From: Candidatus Nanoarchaeia archaeon
GTDB taxonomy: Archaea > Nanobdellota > Nanobdellia > Woesearchaeales > UBA10216
Direction of reading: 5' to 3'
Length of the DNA: 46,646 bases
Assembly: GCA_028279045.1 (NCBI GenBank)
Contig: JANQSZ010000013.1
Span: 1 to 46,646, forward strand
The position numbers were made by a program, and so were the translations under genes. A model generated the notes under the pieces. The model saw only the letters and a program-made list of their open reading frames with translations, was not told the origin of the DNA and searched no databases. Numbering within the stretch: position 1 is the stretch's first letter; each line of letters begins with the position of its first letter. Shown in pieces: positions 9,294 through 16,654 of the stretch.

Positions 9294-10066
9294 CACTCTA
9301 CGTTATCGGCATCGGATTATTTGACGAGAAAGACATCTCAGTCCGCGGTCTAGACTTTGTTAAACAATGTGACTATCTCTATTTAGAGAACTACACCAGT
9401 TTGATGAAAGCAACCAAAGAAGATCTTGAAAAATTCTACGGCAAAGAAATAATCAGCGCAGAACGCGAGTTGGTCGAGCAGTCAGATGAAATTGTCGAGC
9501 GTGCAAAAACAAAAAACGTCGGCGTGTTAGTCATGGGCGATCCGCTAACAGCAACGACTCACCTTGCTTTGCTAATGACAGCAAAAGAAAACAACGTCGA
9601 AACGATTGTTGTCCACAACGCATCTGTTATTTCAGCAGTTGGCGCAACCGGATTGCAGCCATACAAATTCGGTAAGATGGTAACCGTCCCTTTTCCCGAT
9701 TATAATTACCGTCCCGAGTCATATTACCACGTCATTAGACAGAATCAAACACTCGGCTTACACACGTTACTTTTACTCGATCTCAAACCCGTCGATAAGA
9801 AGTTCATGTCCGTTACCGAAGCTATTGATTTGCTCGAGCAAATCGAGTCCAATCAAAATATAGGCGTCATTACGCCGCAAACAATGTTGATTGCCTGCGC
9901 TCGGTTAGGTTGGCCAGACCAAAAAATCGTGTACGGCACTCCGTCCCAGATCAAGAACATGGATTTACCATCTCCACCTCACGCACTCGTTGTGCCAGGC
10001 CAGCTCCATTTCTCTGAAGAAGACGCTCTGAAGGAATTTCTCGTCGAGCCTCCTCGGAATTCTTGA
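9290..10066 (+). CDS. dph5: Diphthine synthase
   Basis: A 258-aa SAM-dependent methyltransferase of the tetrapyrrole-methylase fold. The opening 'MTLYVIGIGLFDEKDIS', the loop 'VLVMGDPLTATTH' near residue 79 and 'VVHNASVISAVGATGLQPYKFG' near 107 are diagnostic of archaeal and eukaryotic Dph5. It methylates the modified histidine of elongation factor 2 during diphthamide synthesis. Length is normal for archaeal members. It overlaps the upstream unknown gene by 4 nt and reads into a short gap before the winged-helix gene. Confidence 0.95.
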   Translation: MTLYVIGIGLFDEKDISVRGLDFVKQCDYLYLENYTSLMKATKEDLEKFYGKEIISAERELVEQSDEIVERAKTKNVGVLVMGDPLTATTHLALLMTAKENNVETIVVHNASVISAVGATGLQPYKFGKMVTVPFPDYNYRPESYYHVIRQNQTLGLHTLLLLDLKPVDKKFMSVTEAIDLLEQIESNQNIGVITPQTMLIACARLGWPDQKIVYGTPSQIKNMDLPSPPHALVVPGQLHFSEEDALKEFLVEPPRNS

Positions 10067-10075
10067 AAGCAAAAG

Positions 10076-10086
10076 CTTTATATATA
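10076..10086 (+). promoter_or_regulatory. TATA box of a leadered gene
   Basis: The sequence 'ctttatatata' lies about 50 nt before the ATG at 10132. It predicts a 5' leader of roughly 25-30 nt, and an 'aggtg' Shine-Dalgarno-like element sits 6-7 nt before that ATG. The gene is therefore leadered, unlike most of its neighbours. Confidence 0.55.
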
Positions 10087-10131
10087 CCCTGGAAACTGTA
10101 TTTTCCTGCGTATAGCTTACAGGTGCAATTA

Positions 10132-10401
10132 ATGGATAACGACGAAATTTTCAACGTGTTTTTTAGAGAGAAGCCAGCTATGATGCTGATCGGCTTGAAG
10201 AATGCAAAAGGTGCAGTCTATGCGTCTTCCCTCGCTAAGTCTGTCGATTGTACGTATTCTCATGTTGTAAAAATTCTGCAAGAGATGCAGAAAGCCGGCT
10301 TGGTAAATTTCGAAAAGCAAGGTCGTCTCAAGCTCCTTACCTTAACCAAGAATGGTCAAGATGTTGCTGAGCACATGGATCAGATCCGAAATCTTCTGTA
10401 G
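10132..10401 (+). CDS. Small winged-helix DNA-binding protein, 89 aa
   Basis: The ORF track begins at a TTG at 10063, before the TATA box; the ATG at 10132 with 'aggtg' upstream is the better start. The 89-aa product has a MarR/ArsR-like winged helix: 'YASSLAKSVDCTYSHVVKILQEMQKAGLV' is the helix-turn-helix and 'NFEKQGRLKLLTLTKNG' is the wing. No effector domain is present. It is probably a small transcription regulator or chromatin-type protein; targets cannot be inferred. Confidence 0.75.
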   Translation: MDNDEIFNVFFREKPAMMLIGLKNAKGAVYASSLAKSVDCTYSHVVKILQEMQKAGLVNFEKQGRLKLLTLTKNGQDVAEHMDQIRNLL

Positions 10402-10404
10402 ATA

Positions 10405-10414
10405 CCTTTATTAA
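10405..10414 (+). promoter_or_regulatory. TATA box for the gene at 10437
   Basis: The sequence 'cctttattaa' is centred about 27 nt before the ATG at 10437 and starts 4 nt after the preceding stop codon, so the promoter fits in the 35-nt gap. Confidence 0.55.
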
Positions 10415-10436
10415 GCGATATTCTCATTATCACTCT

Positions 10437-11147
10437 ATGGCTCGTGATTCCAAACTTTTGGGCAAAGTCGATAAGCTTCTCAAGAAAGGCTATTTGGTTT
10501 CTGCATTATTGCATGAAATCCTCAAGAGCATTCCTTTAACAGAAATTAACGACAAATACCGAGAGGAATATTTCGAGATCGAGCAAGGCGTAACCAGATT
10601 CGCAGCAGAATGGGATCGCTATCATGAATTATTCTACGCCGATATCCAGCTAGACTCCGACATCAAGAAACATGTCAAGCACCTCAAGTCAGTCTTTAAC
10701 GAGTACAGAAGAAAAGGCCGTCATTTCGGATTTACACCAGCAAGCGTGGACGAGGATGAAGAATACCTGACTAAATACCGAGAAACACTTAAGCAAGAAA
10801 TCCAGCAGGAAGACGAACTTATCGTCGAGATTCAATATGTCTACAGAATTTTCGTCCAGCCAGGACCGTCTGATTATCACAATTGGTTGCAACGTACTGT
10901 CTACGTAACCAGTTCACTTCCAAAAGAACAACGCGACCAGTTCGATCACTGGATGCGCGAACTTATCGGTGTGCTCAAGCAACTAATCGACGCGCTTCGC
11001 GCAGATAGGGACGTAGAATCAGATCTCTACAATAAAATTGATGATCTTTTTGAGCGCCTTGATCACGCAAAGGATGTTCCTGAAGATACAACAAACGATA
11101 TTGTGCAAGCCATAAAGGATCTTGGCGACATCTCTCATGAACTGTAA
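10437..11147 (+). CDS. Hypothetical helical cytoplasmic protein, 236 aa
   Basis: I do not recognise this family. The product is almost entirely charged and helical with likely coiled-coil segments (about 95-130 and 175-230). It has no cysteines, signal peptide or TM helix. A TATA box 27 nt upstream supports the start and a leaderless transcript. The 3' end overlaps the start of the membrane-bound HTH gene by 11 nt, so the two are co-transcribed; it could be a cytoplasmic partner of that regulator, which is inference from the overlap only. Confidence 0.7.
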   Translation: MARDSKLLGKVDKLLKKGYLVSALLHEILKSIPLTEINDKYREEYFEIEQGVTRFAAEWDRYHELFYADIQLDSDIKKHVKHLKSVFNEYRRKGRHFGFTPASVDEDEEYLTKYRETLKQEIQQEDELIVEIQYVYRIFVQPGPSDYHNWLQRTVYVTSSLPKEQRDQFDHWMRELIGVLKQLIDALRADRDVESDLYNKIDDLFERLDHAKDVPEDTTNDIVQAIKDLGDISHEL

Positions 11148-12012
11148 AATTTTCATCGCAGTTTTGTGCTTACTCTTACTTCCAGTAGCGAGTGCTCAAC
11201 TTTCTAACGCAGAAATCGACATTATCATTATCGAGGATAAAGCCGTCGTCACAAAAGAGTATCGTTTTACTCAAGCTGTTGACTTTGAAGAGTTGCTTCC
11301 AGAGGATGCTGTCGGTGTTGAAATCAAAGCAGACAGCACACGTATCACGTCAGATTCCAATCCTGTTCAAATTCCTGGCTCACTCCATGTTACCATTTCC
11401 TATGTAACAAAAGAACCTATCCAAGAAGACAACAGCATGTTCTTCATTGAAGATAACGCGCTTCCGTTTGTTGCGGATTCCATTGACTTGTCAATCACTC
11501 TCCCTGAAAACGTCCGCCTTACAGAGCCACTTTCCTCACCAACCGCTTCAATTATTCCCAAGCCGTCAACATCACAAACAGACGGCCAGTTCCTTATCTT
11601 TACCTGGCAACGTGAGGACATATCTGAACTTCCAGTGTTCATTTCCTATAAGCGCGTAGAAGAGCAGAGCACGCTTGGGTTCCTCATTATTCTCGGAATC
11701 ATCTTTGCAGTAGCAGCAGTAGTCATCAGTTTCATACTCCGCGACAGCGATAAGTCAAAAAAGCCTGATTTTATCTCTTCTCACCTCAAAGAGGATGAAA
11801 TAGTCGTTTTGAACGCATTAAAGATGAAAGAAGGCCAAACTACTCAAGCAACGCTCCGTGTTGTGACCGGTTACTCCAAAGCGAGTTTAAGTCGAATTCT
11901 AAAGGAGCTAGAAGAACGAAATATTGTTCATCGCGAGCAGCAAGGGAATAAGAACATCGTTACCCTCCGAGAAGCGCAATGGAACAAGATTGAACAGAAA
12001 GAAGCCGATTAG
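11137..12012 (+). CDS. Membrane-anchored winged-helix regulator with external sensor domain
   Basis: A 291-aa protein starting at the ATG at 11137 (the track's TTG at 11122 would only put five residues before the signal sequence). Order: signal peptide (1-20, ending 'PVASAQ'), a beta-rich extracellular domain of about 150 residues, a TM helix (about 180-200, 'GFLIILGIIFAVAAVVISFI'), then a cytoplasmic winged helix (about 220-285, 'ATLRVVTGYSKASLSRILKEL'). This layout matches predicted membrane-associated archaeal transcription regulators (COG2512-like). It probably senses an envelope signal and binds DNA from the membrane. The next gene encodes a secreted acidic protein, a plausible target or ligand. 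Confidence 0.8.
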   Translation: MNCKIFIAVLCLLLLPVASAQLSNAEIDIIIIEDKAVVTKEYRFTQAVDFEELLPEDAVGVEIKADSTRITSDSNPVQIPGSLHVTISYVTKEPIQEDNSMFFIEDNALPFVADSIDLSITLPENVRLTEPLSSPTASIIPKPSTSQTDGQFLIFTWQREDISELPVFISYKRVEEQSTLGFLIILGIIFAVAAVVISFILRDSDKSKKPDFISSHLKEDEIVVLNALKMKEGQTTQATLRVVTGYSKASLSRILKELEERNIVHREQQGNKNIVTLREAQWNKIEQKEAD

Positions 12013-12026
12013 GACCCATTCTAACC

Positions 12027-12048
12027 GCTAGAAACGTCTTGTTTCAGC
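12027..12048 (+). terminator. Small hairpin after the membrane HTH gene
   Basis: 'GCTAGAAAC' and 'GTTTCAGC' pair with one bulged A around a 5-nt loop, 15 nt after the stop codon. No T-tract follows, so it could be an mRNA end, a processing site or part of the leader of the next gene. Confidence 0.3.
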
Positions 12049-12111
12049 CCTAACAAATATTGCAGTTCCTGCATTACCCATCCCATCAAGTTACAACGGG
12101 AGGTATCCACA

Positions 12112-13629
12112 ATGAAGATGAAACAATTGATCAGTGTGCTTCTAATGGCGCTAATGGTGCTAAGCTCGCTTAGTGTTGCGCTTGCTCAGGAAGATACTGA
12201 ACTTGTCGATGATGCTGCAGCCGATGAGTTAGCAGATGAATTGACAGAAGATGAATTAGCAGAACTTGAAGAAGAGCTTGAAGATGAAGAGCTTGAACAA
12301 GAAGCTGCAGATGAAATAGTTGACGAAGATCCTGGCGCTGTTTCTGGCGTTGGCCTTGGCTTAAAGAAATTCTTTGAACGTGTTGATGTTGCTCTTACCG
12401 CAGACCAGCGGGAAAAAGCAGAGAAAGAACTTGAGTTCGCACGTCGGAGAATTTTGGAAGCGCGAAAAGCTGCAATGGACGGAAAAGACAATGCCGCTGA
12501 ACGTGCACGGAAAGCTCACGAAGATGCTCTTGCAAAGTGGCAAGAAAGATTCGGTGATGAAAACACCGAAGATTCGTTGACCGCTCGTGAAAGATTGCGA
12601 AAACATCTTGCTCTTGTTCGTGCTGCAAACAACGATCTGGACGAAGATGATCAGATCGATACAGCAACAATCGAAGACAGAATTGAAGCTCGTTTAGAAC
12701 GTGCACGTGCTCGATTGAAAGCTGCTGGTGAATTGACCGACGAGGAAATCGAAGCTGAGATTGATTTACTCGAAGCTGAAATCAATGATAAGATCGACGA
12801 TGTTTCTGACAACATTGCTGAACGTTTAAGCAACTATGCAGATCACGTGCAGGAAATAATCGATAAAAATCGTGCTCGGCTTCGCGAATTTGCTGACGAT
12901 GCAGACGCAGATGACGAACTTGCTCAAAAAAAGATCGAAATCGCAACAGAAAGCTTGAACAAAGCTGAAGAACTTGTTGACGAAGCTCGCAGACACATTG
13001 AAGCTGAAGAGTACCGGCAAGCGCGAACAAAACTATTACGTGCAAAGAAACTTGCGCAATCTCCACTTTTGCGTGCTCGTCTCCGTGCTGCACTAGCAGA
13101 TGCTGAAGACAGACTACGCGACAGAATTCTTGAGGAGAAAGAAGATCTTCGAGAGAAATGGGAAGAGCGCAAGGGCCAGATCAAAGAGGAACTTGATCGT
13201 GTTCGTGTCCAGATAGGCGAGGATCTTGACGGTGAACAGCTTCGAAGACGATTATCTGCTGCTCGTGCTGACGATGTTGACGAAATCATCAAGAGACATC
13301 GTGTACGTCTTGTTGATCGAGATGGTGACGGTGAAGTTGACGGCCGCGTAGTAACTGATGTCCGCATTAAAGGCGATGATGCACTGATTCGAAGAAATGT
13401 TCGTGGTGAGAACGAAGACGGTGACAAAATACATCGTCAAGTTGGTGTCCGCGTTCATGACGGAGAAGTCGTTGACGTCAAAACCCGAAGCAAAATCCGT
13501 GATGCCGCAGGAAACGAAGTAGAGGAAGAGGAAGAATCCGATGATACGGATGAATCAGACAGCACTGATGATTCCGATGACTCAGGCGATTCCAACACCG
13601 ACGCAGCAGGAAACACAGACGACAACTAA
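12112..13629 (+). CDS. Secreted acidic coiled-coil protein with DUF5667-like domain
   Basis: A 505-aa exported protein with a clear signal peptide (1-26, ending 'SVALAQ') and a strong Shine-Dalgarno 'gggaggt' 7 nt before the ATG. After a very acidic segment (27-78) comes 'LGLKKFFERVDVALTADQREKAEKEL', which resembles DUF5667, then about 250 residues of charged helices likely to form coiled coils. 'DRDGDGEVDGRVV' near residue 402 looks like a calcium-binding EF-hand or dockerin-type loop. The C-terminal tail is Asp/Ser/Glu-rich. No TM anchor is visible. It is probably an envelope or extracellular calcium-binding filamentous protein; its exact job is unknown. Confidence 0.75.
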   Translation: MKMKQLISVLLMALMVLSSLSVALAQEDTELVDDAAADELADELTEDELAELEEELEDEELEQEAADEIVDEDPGAVSGVGLGLKKFFERVDVALTADQREKAEKELEFARRRILEARKAAMDGKDNAAERARKAHEDALAKWQERFGDENTEDSLTARERLRKHLALVRAANNDLDEDDQIDTATIEDRIEARLERARARLKAAGELTDEEIEAEIDLLEAEINDKIDDVSDNIAERLSNYADHVQEIIDKNRARLREFADDADADDELAQKKIEIATESLNKAEELVDEARRHIEAEEYRQARTKLLRAKKLAQSPLLRARLRAALADAEDRLRDRILEEKEDLREKWEERKGQIKEELDRVRVQIGEDLDGEQLRRRLSAARADDVDEIIKRHRVRLVDRDGDGEVDGRVVTDVRIKGDDALIRRNVRGENEDGDKIHRQVGVRVHDGEVVDVKTRSKIRDAAGNEVEEEEESDDTDESDSTDDSDDSGDSNTDAAGNTDDN

Positions 13630-13642
13630 GTCGTCTTTTTTC
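13617..13642 (+). terminator. Intrinsic-type terminator overlapping the end of the DUF5667-like gene
   Basis: 'AGACGAC' and 'GTCGTCT' form a perfect 7-bp stem around a 6-nt loop that contains the TAA stop, followed at once by a T-run. This is the hairpin-plus-T form usual in bacteria; archaea often terminate on T-tracts alone. Confidence 0.6.
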
Positions 13643-13665
13643 TTATTTTTTTATTTTTCATTAAC

Positions 13666-13676
13666 TTTATATACTA
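13666..13676 (+). promoter_or_regulatory. TATA box for the HTH/S-layer fusion gene
   Basis: The sequence 'ctttatatact' lies about 34 nt before the ATG at 13705, which predicts a leader of about 8-10 nt. Confidence 0.55.
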
Positions 13677-13704
13677 AAACTTATTCTATAATACACCTAA
13701 GAAA

Positions 13705-14616
13705 ATGTTTGTAGTGGACGATTCAAAGGGAAAATTGCAATCTCTTCCTGCTTTTGCTATCAAGCCAGGCGAAGCAGGTAACTTTAGTTCTGATCTCGCA
13801 CAGAAGATCATGAAACTACTTGTTAAGAAGCCAATGTACCCTATTGAAATCACCAAAGAACTCAAGGTGCATGAGCAGAAGATATACTATCACATTCGCA
13901 ATCTAGAAAAGATGGGCGCAATCAAGGTTGTGAAGTCAGAACAACGCCAAGGCGCAACTGCAAAGTATTATGCAGCAGTACAACCAGCATTTGTTATTTC
14001 TTTCAAGGATCTAGAAACAGCAACCAAACCATTACACGCCAAGGAACAAACCCCTTTACACCCATTTATCGAAGATGGCTTGTTGAAAGCAAAGATTATT
14101 GTTGGTAGCCCAGATCCGCACGGTCCTGAAAAAGCTCGTGCAAAGGATGGCTACTTTGGCGTCGATCTCGGCTTGTTTCTCGGTACATTTTTGCAGTACA
14201 CTCCACAACTCTCTGTCAAACTCGACACCGAAACACGCGAAGAAGATTTGCAAGACAATCTCATTTTGATCGGCGGCCCTGTCGTAAATCAAGTTACCGG
14301 TAAAGTAAACGCAAAACTCCCAGTGAAGTTTGACGCAAACAACACTATAACGTCAACATTGTCAAAAAATTCCTATCCAGAAGAAGAGATTGGCATTATT
14401 GTGAAAGCAAAGAACCCATTCAACCAGGATAAAGAAGTTCTTGTTGTCGCTGGCAAGCGCCATTCAGGAACGCGCGCAGCTATTCTTGCGTTCATGCGTC
14501 ACTACGATGAATTAATGAAAGGCAACATCCATAAACGTTCCACCCTTGCAAGAGTTGTCGAAGGAATCGATCTCGACTCCGACGGCATTGTCGACGACAT
14601 CGAGTTCAGGGAATAA
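13705..14616 (+). CDS. Winged helix fused to an S-layer-like domain with EF-hand loop
   Basis: A 303-aa protein with no signal peptide or TM helix. Residues about 25-95 form an ArsR-type winged helix ('LLVKKPMYPIEITKELKV', then a YYHIRNLEKMG recognition region). Residues about 130-300 resemble the C-terminal domain of archaeal S-layer proteins: 'LILIGGPVVNQVTGK', 'EEEIGIIVKAKNPFNQD' and a terminal 'DLDSDGIVDDIEF'. That last stretch has Asp at loop positions 1, 3, 5 and 9, Gly at 6 and Glu at 12, a complete EF-hand-like calcium loop. The domain is normally extracellular, so its use in a predicted cytoplasmic DNA-binding protein is odd. It may sense calcium, unassembled S-layer protein or another ligand (inference). 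Confidence 0.75.
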   Translation: MFVVDDSKGKLQSLPAFAIKPGEAGNFSSDLAQKIMKLLVKKPMYPIEITKELKVHEQKIYYHIRNLEKMGAIKVVKSEQRQGATAKYYAAVQPAFVISFKDLETATKPLHAKEQTPLHPFIEDGLLKAKIIVGSPDPHGPEKARAKDGYFGVDLGLFLGTFLQYTPQLSVKLDTETREEDLQDNLILIGGPVVNQVTGKVNAKLPVKFDANNTITSTLSKNSYPEEEIGIIVKAKNPFNQDKEVLVVAGKRHSGTRAAILAFMRHYDELMKGNIHKRSTLARVVEGIDLDSDGIVDDIEFRE

Positions 14617-14626
14617 TTTTTATATC
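14617..14626 (+). promoter_or_regulatory. TATA box for the one-TM protein gene
   Basis: The sequence 'tttttatatc' is centred about 26 nt before the ATG at 14647, directly after the preceding stop codon. Confidence 0.55.
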
Positions 14627-14646
14627 TACTCTTCTTAGCAAGACTT

Positions 14647-15204
14647 ATGTCTCTCGAAGAACAAATTGAAACCGATGATGTTCTAGCGTATCAAATAGCT
14701 GATCGTCTCGGCGGCGTTTTCGATTCACTTACTGCAGATATGGTTTTCGGCGCTATTACCGTTGGCACGATTGCAGTTCTGGTTTACGGAGCAGTGAAAA
14801 TTCAATCATTAATTGCGTGGCGAGATCGCAGGCGCGTTGAATATCTTGACAACAGAACTCCCTTTGTTGCGTTAACAGGATATTCTGCTGTAAACCTTAT
14901 CAGCAAAGCAAAAAGATCGCGCACAGTAGATGCAGGAAGGGTTCGAGGGATAGTCAATCACGAAATAGATTTCACAATGGAAGTTGAAATGTCTGAGCGA
15001 GGGATTGTTGAAATTCCTCTCCCAAAAGATACTTCAGATTTCTACAAAGCATATGGAATCAGAAATCGGAGCGGACTTGTAGGGAAAGATGTCGCAGTGT
15101 ATTTTGATGGAAACAGACCTGCAGCTGTAATCCCGCTAAACATCGGCGCTACCTATACTTCTGCAGATATAGAATTTATTGAAAGAATTACAAAAGATTT
15201 CTAA
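14647..15204 (+). CDS. Hypothetical single-TM protein, 185 aa
   Basis: I do not recognise the family. A short N-terminal acidic segment is followed by one TM helix (about 34-54, 'MVFGAITVGTIAVLVYGAVK'), then a basic stretch 'WRDRRR' and a soluble beta-rich domain of about 125 residues. By the positive-inside rule the C-terminal domain faces the cytoplasm. The TATA spacing supports the start. The TAA stop interlocks with the convergent uS15 stop in a 4-nt CTAA overlap. Confidence 0.7.
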   Translation: MSLEEQIETDDVLAYQIADRLGGVFDSLTADMVFGAITVGTIAVLVYGAVKIQSLIAWRDRRRVEYLDNRTPFVALTGYSAVNLISKAKRSRTVDAGRVRGIVNHEIDFTMEVEMSERGIVEIPLPKDTSDFYKAYGIRNRSGLVGKDVAVYFDGNRPAAVIPLNIGATYTSADIEFIERITKDF

Positions 15205-15656
15205 CCAATCAACAACTTAATCTTTTCTGGGTCGTATGTCCAGTCCTGCGGTAACTTACCAGTTTTCTTGTAGTATTTTGTAAGTCGTCGGATTTTAGAT
15301 TGTGTTAATTCGTAGCCACGCTTTCCAGGTTGGTCTTGTTTATTTGTTTCAAGGTGTTTCTGGATAAGCAGTGCTTTCTTAATCAATGCAAGAAGATCAT
15401 CAGGTACTTCTGGAGTCAATTTATTAGCGTCCAACACACCAGAAATGCTTTTTCCCGTAACTGCTTTAACATTTGGAATACCATAACTGTCTCGCAAGAT
15501 CATTCCGATCTGTGCAGCGTTATTTCCTTCCTTAGCCAATTTTGTTACCAGCAAAGAAACTTCTTTATCAGAAAGCGAAGACCAGCTAGGCTTTCCGCTA
15601 CGCGTAGGAATGTTACTTCCAGCTTTTCCTTTCTTACGTGAATATCGTCTTGCCAT
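15201..15656 (-). CDS. rps15: 30S ribosomal protein uS15, archaeal type
   Basis: A 151-aa protein from the ATG at 15656 ('MARRYSRKKGKAGS'), the usual archaeal S15 beginning. The archaeal/eukaryotic N-terminal extension 'PSWSSLSDKEVSLLV' precedes the S15 core with 'GYELTQSKIRRLTKYYKKTG'. It binds the central domain of 16S rRNA. The ORF track adds 20 residues from an ATG at 15716, but the TATA box at 15733-15742 predicts transcription starting near 15711, downstream of that ATG. The mRNA therefore has a leader of about 55 nt, rare in this window, carrying a small hairpin just before the start. Confidence 0.95.
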   Translation of the reverse strand: MARRYSRKKGKAGSNIPTRSGKPSWSSLSDKEVSLLVTKLAKEGNNAAQIGMILRDSYGIPNVKAVTGKSISGVLDANKLTPEVPDDLLALIKKALLIQKHLETNKQDQPGKRGYELTQSKIRRLTKYYKKTGKLPQDWTYDPEKIKLLIG

Positions 15657-15665
15657 TGTAGTATT

Positions 15666-15681
15666 GGAAGAATTCTCTTCC
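15666..15681 (-). promoter_or_regulatory. Hairpin in the uS15 leader
   Basis: 'GGAAGA' and 'TCTTCC' form a perfect 6-bp stem with a 4-nt loop, ending 9 nt before the uS15 ATG. S15 is known to control its own mRNA through leader structures in bacteria; the same in archaea is an inference here. Confidence 0.35.
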
Positions 15682-15732
15682 GGAGTAGAGGAGCCGTAAC
15701 CACTCTGCCCTATCATGCTGGAATCCCAGGCC

Positions 15733-15742
15733 CTTTATAAAG
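15733..15742 (-). promoter_or_regulatory. TATA box for uS15
   Basis: 'ctttataaag' is palindromic, so it reads the same on the minus strand. It is centred about 81 nt before the uS15 ATG and predicts a leader of about 55 nt. Confidence 0.55.
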
Positions 15743-15756
15743 CTTACGTCCAGTTA

Positions 15757-15766
15757 ACTATAAATA
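15757..15766 (+). promoter_or_regulatory. TATA box for nnrE
   Basis: The sequence 'actataaata' is centred 26 nt before the ATG at 15788, giving a leaderless mRNA. It sits only 15 nt from the divergent uS15 box, so the two promoters are back to back. Confidence 0.65.
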
Positions 15767-15787
15767 AGGCCACCCTACAGCAAGCCT

Positions 15788-16429
15788 ATGGATTCCATTA
15801 CCGCTTCTGAAATGGCCGAGCTTGATAGAGTAATGATCGAGGAGCTGGGTATTGATGTTCCTATCATGATGGAGCACGCAGCCCTTGCTGTAGCTAAATT
15901 AGCAGCTACTCTAACAGAAGGCCACATCACCATCCTTGCTGGCCACGGTAACAACGGTGGAGACGGCCTGGCAGCTGCACGCCATTTGCATATTTGGGGC
16001 TATGATGTTGATGTCTACTGCGCAACATCCCGAGATGCACTCAAGAAAGATCCTGCAAAGCAAGCAGCTATCCTAGAAAGGATGAAAGTTCCTGTACATT
16101 ACAACGCTTCCTTTTTCGAACCAGAAACAGATCTCATTATCGATGCCTTACTTGGTTACAATCTAGAAGGAAACCCCAGAGAAAACTACGCAGCACTAAT
16201 CGAGAAAGCAAATCAGTCAGGAGTGAAGATTCTTGCTGTAGATATCCCTTCTGGTTTGAACGCAACAACCGGCGAAAGTGCAACGCCGTGCATCAAAGCT
16301 ACAGCAACACTCACGCTAAGCGTCGCCAAGTCAGGATTGCTCAAAGCGCCATCGGTAGTTGGCGATATCTCTGTTGGTTACATGTCTGTACCCAAAGAAG
16401 TGTTTGACCGGTTTAACGTGAATCCCTAA
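15788..16429 (+). CDS. nnrE: NAD(P)H-hydrate epimerase (YjeF N-domain)
   Basis: A 213-aa protein with the YjeF_N fold. 'ILAGHGNNGGDGLAAARHL' near residue 49, 'IIDALLGYNLEG' near 117 and 'AVDIPSGLNATTG' near 152 are the ligand-binding and catalytic loops. It interconverts the R and S forms of hydrated NAD(P)H so that a dehydratase can repair it. Many archaea fuse this to the NnrD dehydratase (about 500 aa); here only the epimerase is present, so NnrD must be encoded elsewhere or be missing. The stop directly abuts the convergent zinc-finger gene. Confidence 0.93.
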   Translation: MDSITASEMAELDRVMIEELGIDVPIMMEHAALAVAKLAATLTEGHITILAGHGNNGGDGLAAARHLHIWGYDVDVYCATSRDALKKDPAKQAAILERMKVPVHYNASFFEPETDLIIDALLGYNLEGNPRENYAALIEKANQSGVKILAVDIPSGLNATTGESATPCIKATATLTLSVAKSGLLKAPSVVGDISVGYMSVPKEVFDRFNVNP

Positions 16430-16555
16430 CTATTCTCCGCCAGAACCTTCATCAGTGCTTTCGGTATCGCCGCCATCAGCGTGTTCAAAGTCCATATGTT
16501 CTTGTAGTTGTTCAGGGTCTTCAAACTCTGTGCCGCATTTCTCGCATGTCGTCAT
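16430..16555 (-). CDS. 41-aa single C2H2 zinc-finger protein
   Basis: This gene is too short for the ORF track. The minus strand from the ATG at 16555 reads 'MTTCEKCGTEFEDPEQLQEH' and then 'MDFEHAD', giving Cys-x2-Cys-x12-His-x4-His, a classic C2H2 finger, followed by a short acidic Gly/Asp/Glu tail. A TATA box centred 26 nt upstream supports a leaderless transcript. The stop TAG abuts the nnrE stop. Small single-finger C2H2 proteins are common in archaea and are often DNA-, RNA- or protein-binding; the acidic tail argues against simple nucleic-acid packaging. Target unknown. Confidence 0.85.
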   Translation of the reverse strand: MTTCEKCGTEFEDPEQLQEHMDFEHADGGDTESTDEGSGGE

Positions 16556-16576
16556 AGTACTGATTAGCCATCTGCA

Positions 16577-16585
16577 CTATATAAT
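16577..16585 (-). promoter_or_regulatory. TATA box for the C2H2 microprotein
   Basis: The plus strand reads 'ctatataat', on the minus strand 'attatatag', centred 26 nt before the ATG at 16555. Confidence 0.65.
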
Positions 16586-16654
16586 TTTACTGCTTCAACC
16601 AGAGTTTAATCCACCATCACAATCCTTAATAAGCAAAAGACTTTCCAAAACAGT

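Noticed and set aside
12924-13427. Ser/Arg-rich 167-aa minus-strand ORF
   Set aside because: It is the antisense shadow of the acidic coiled-coil coding sequence; composition bias explains the long frame.
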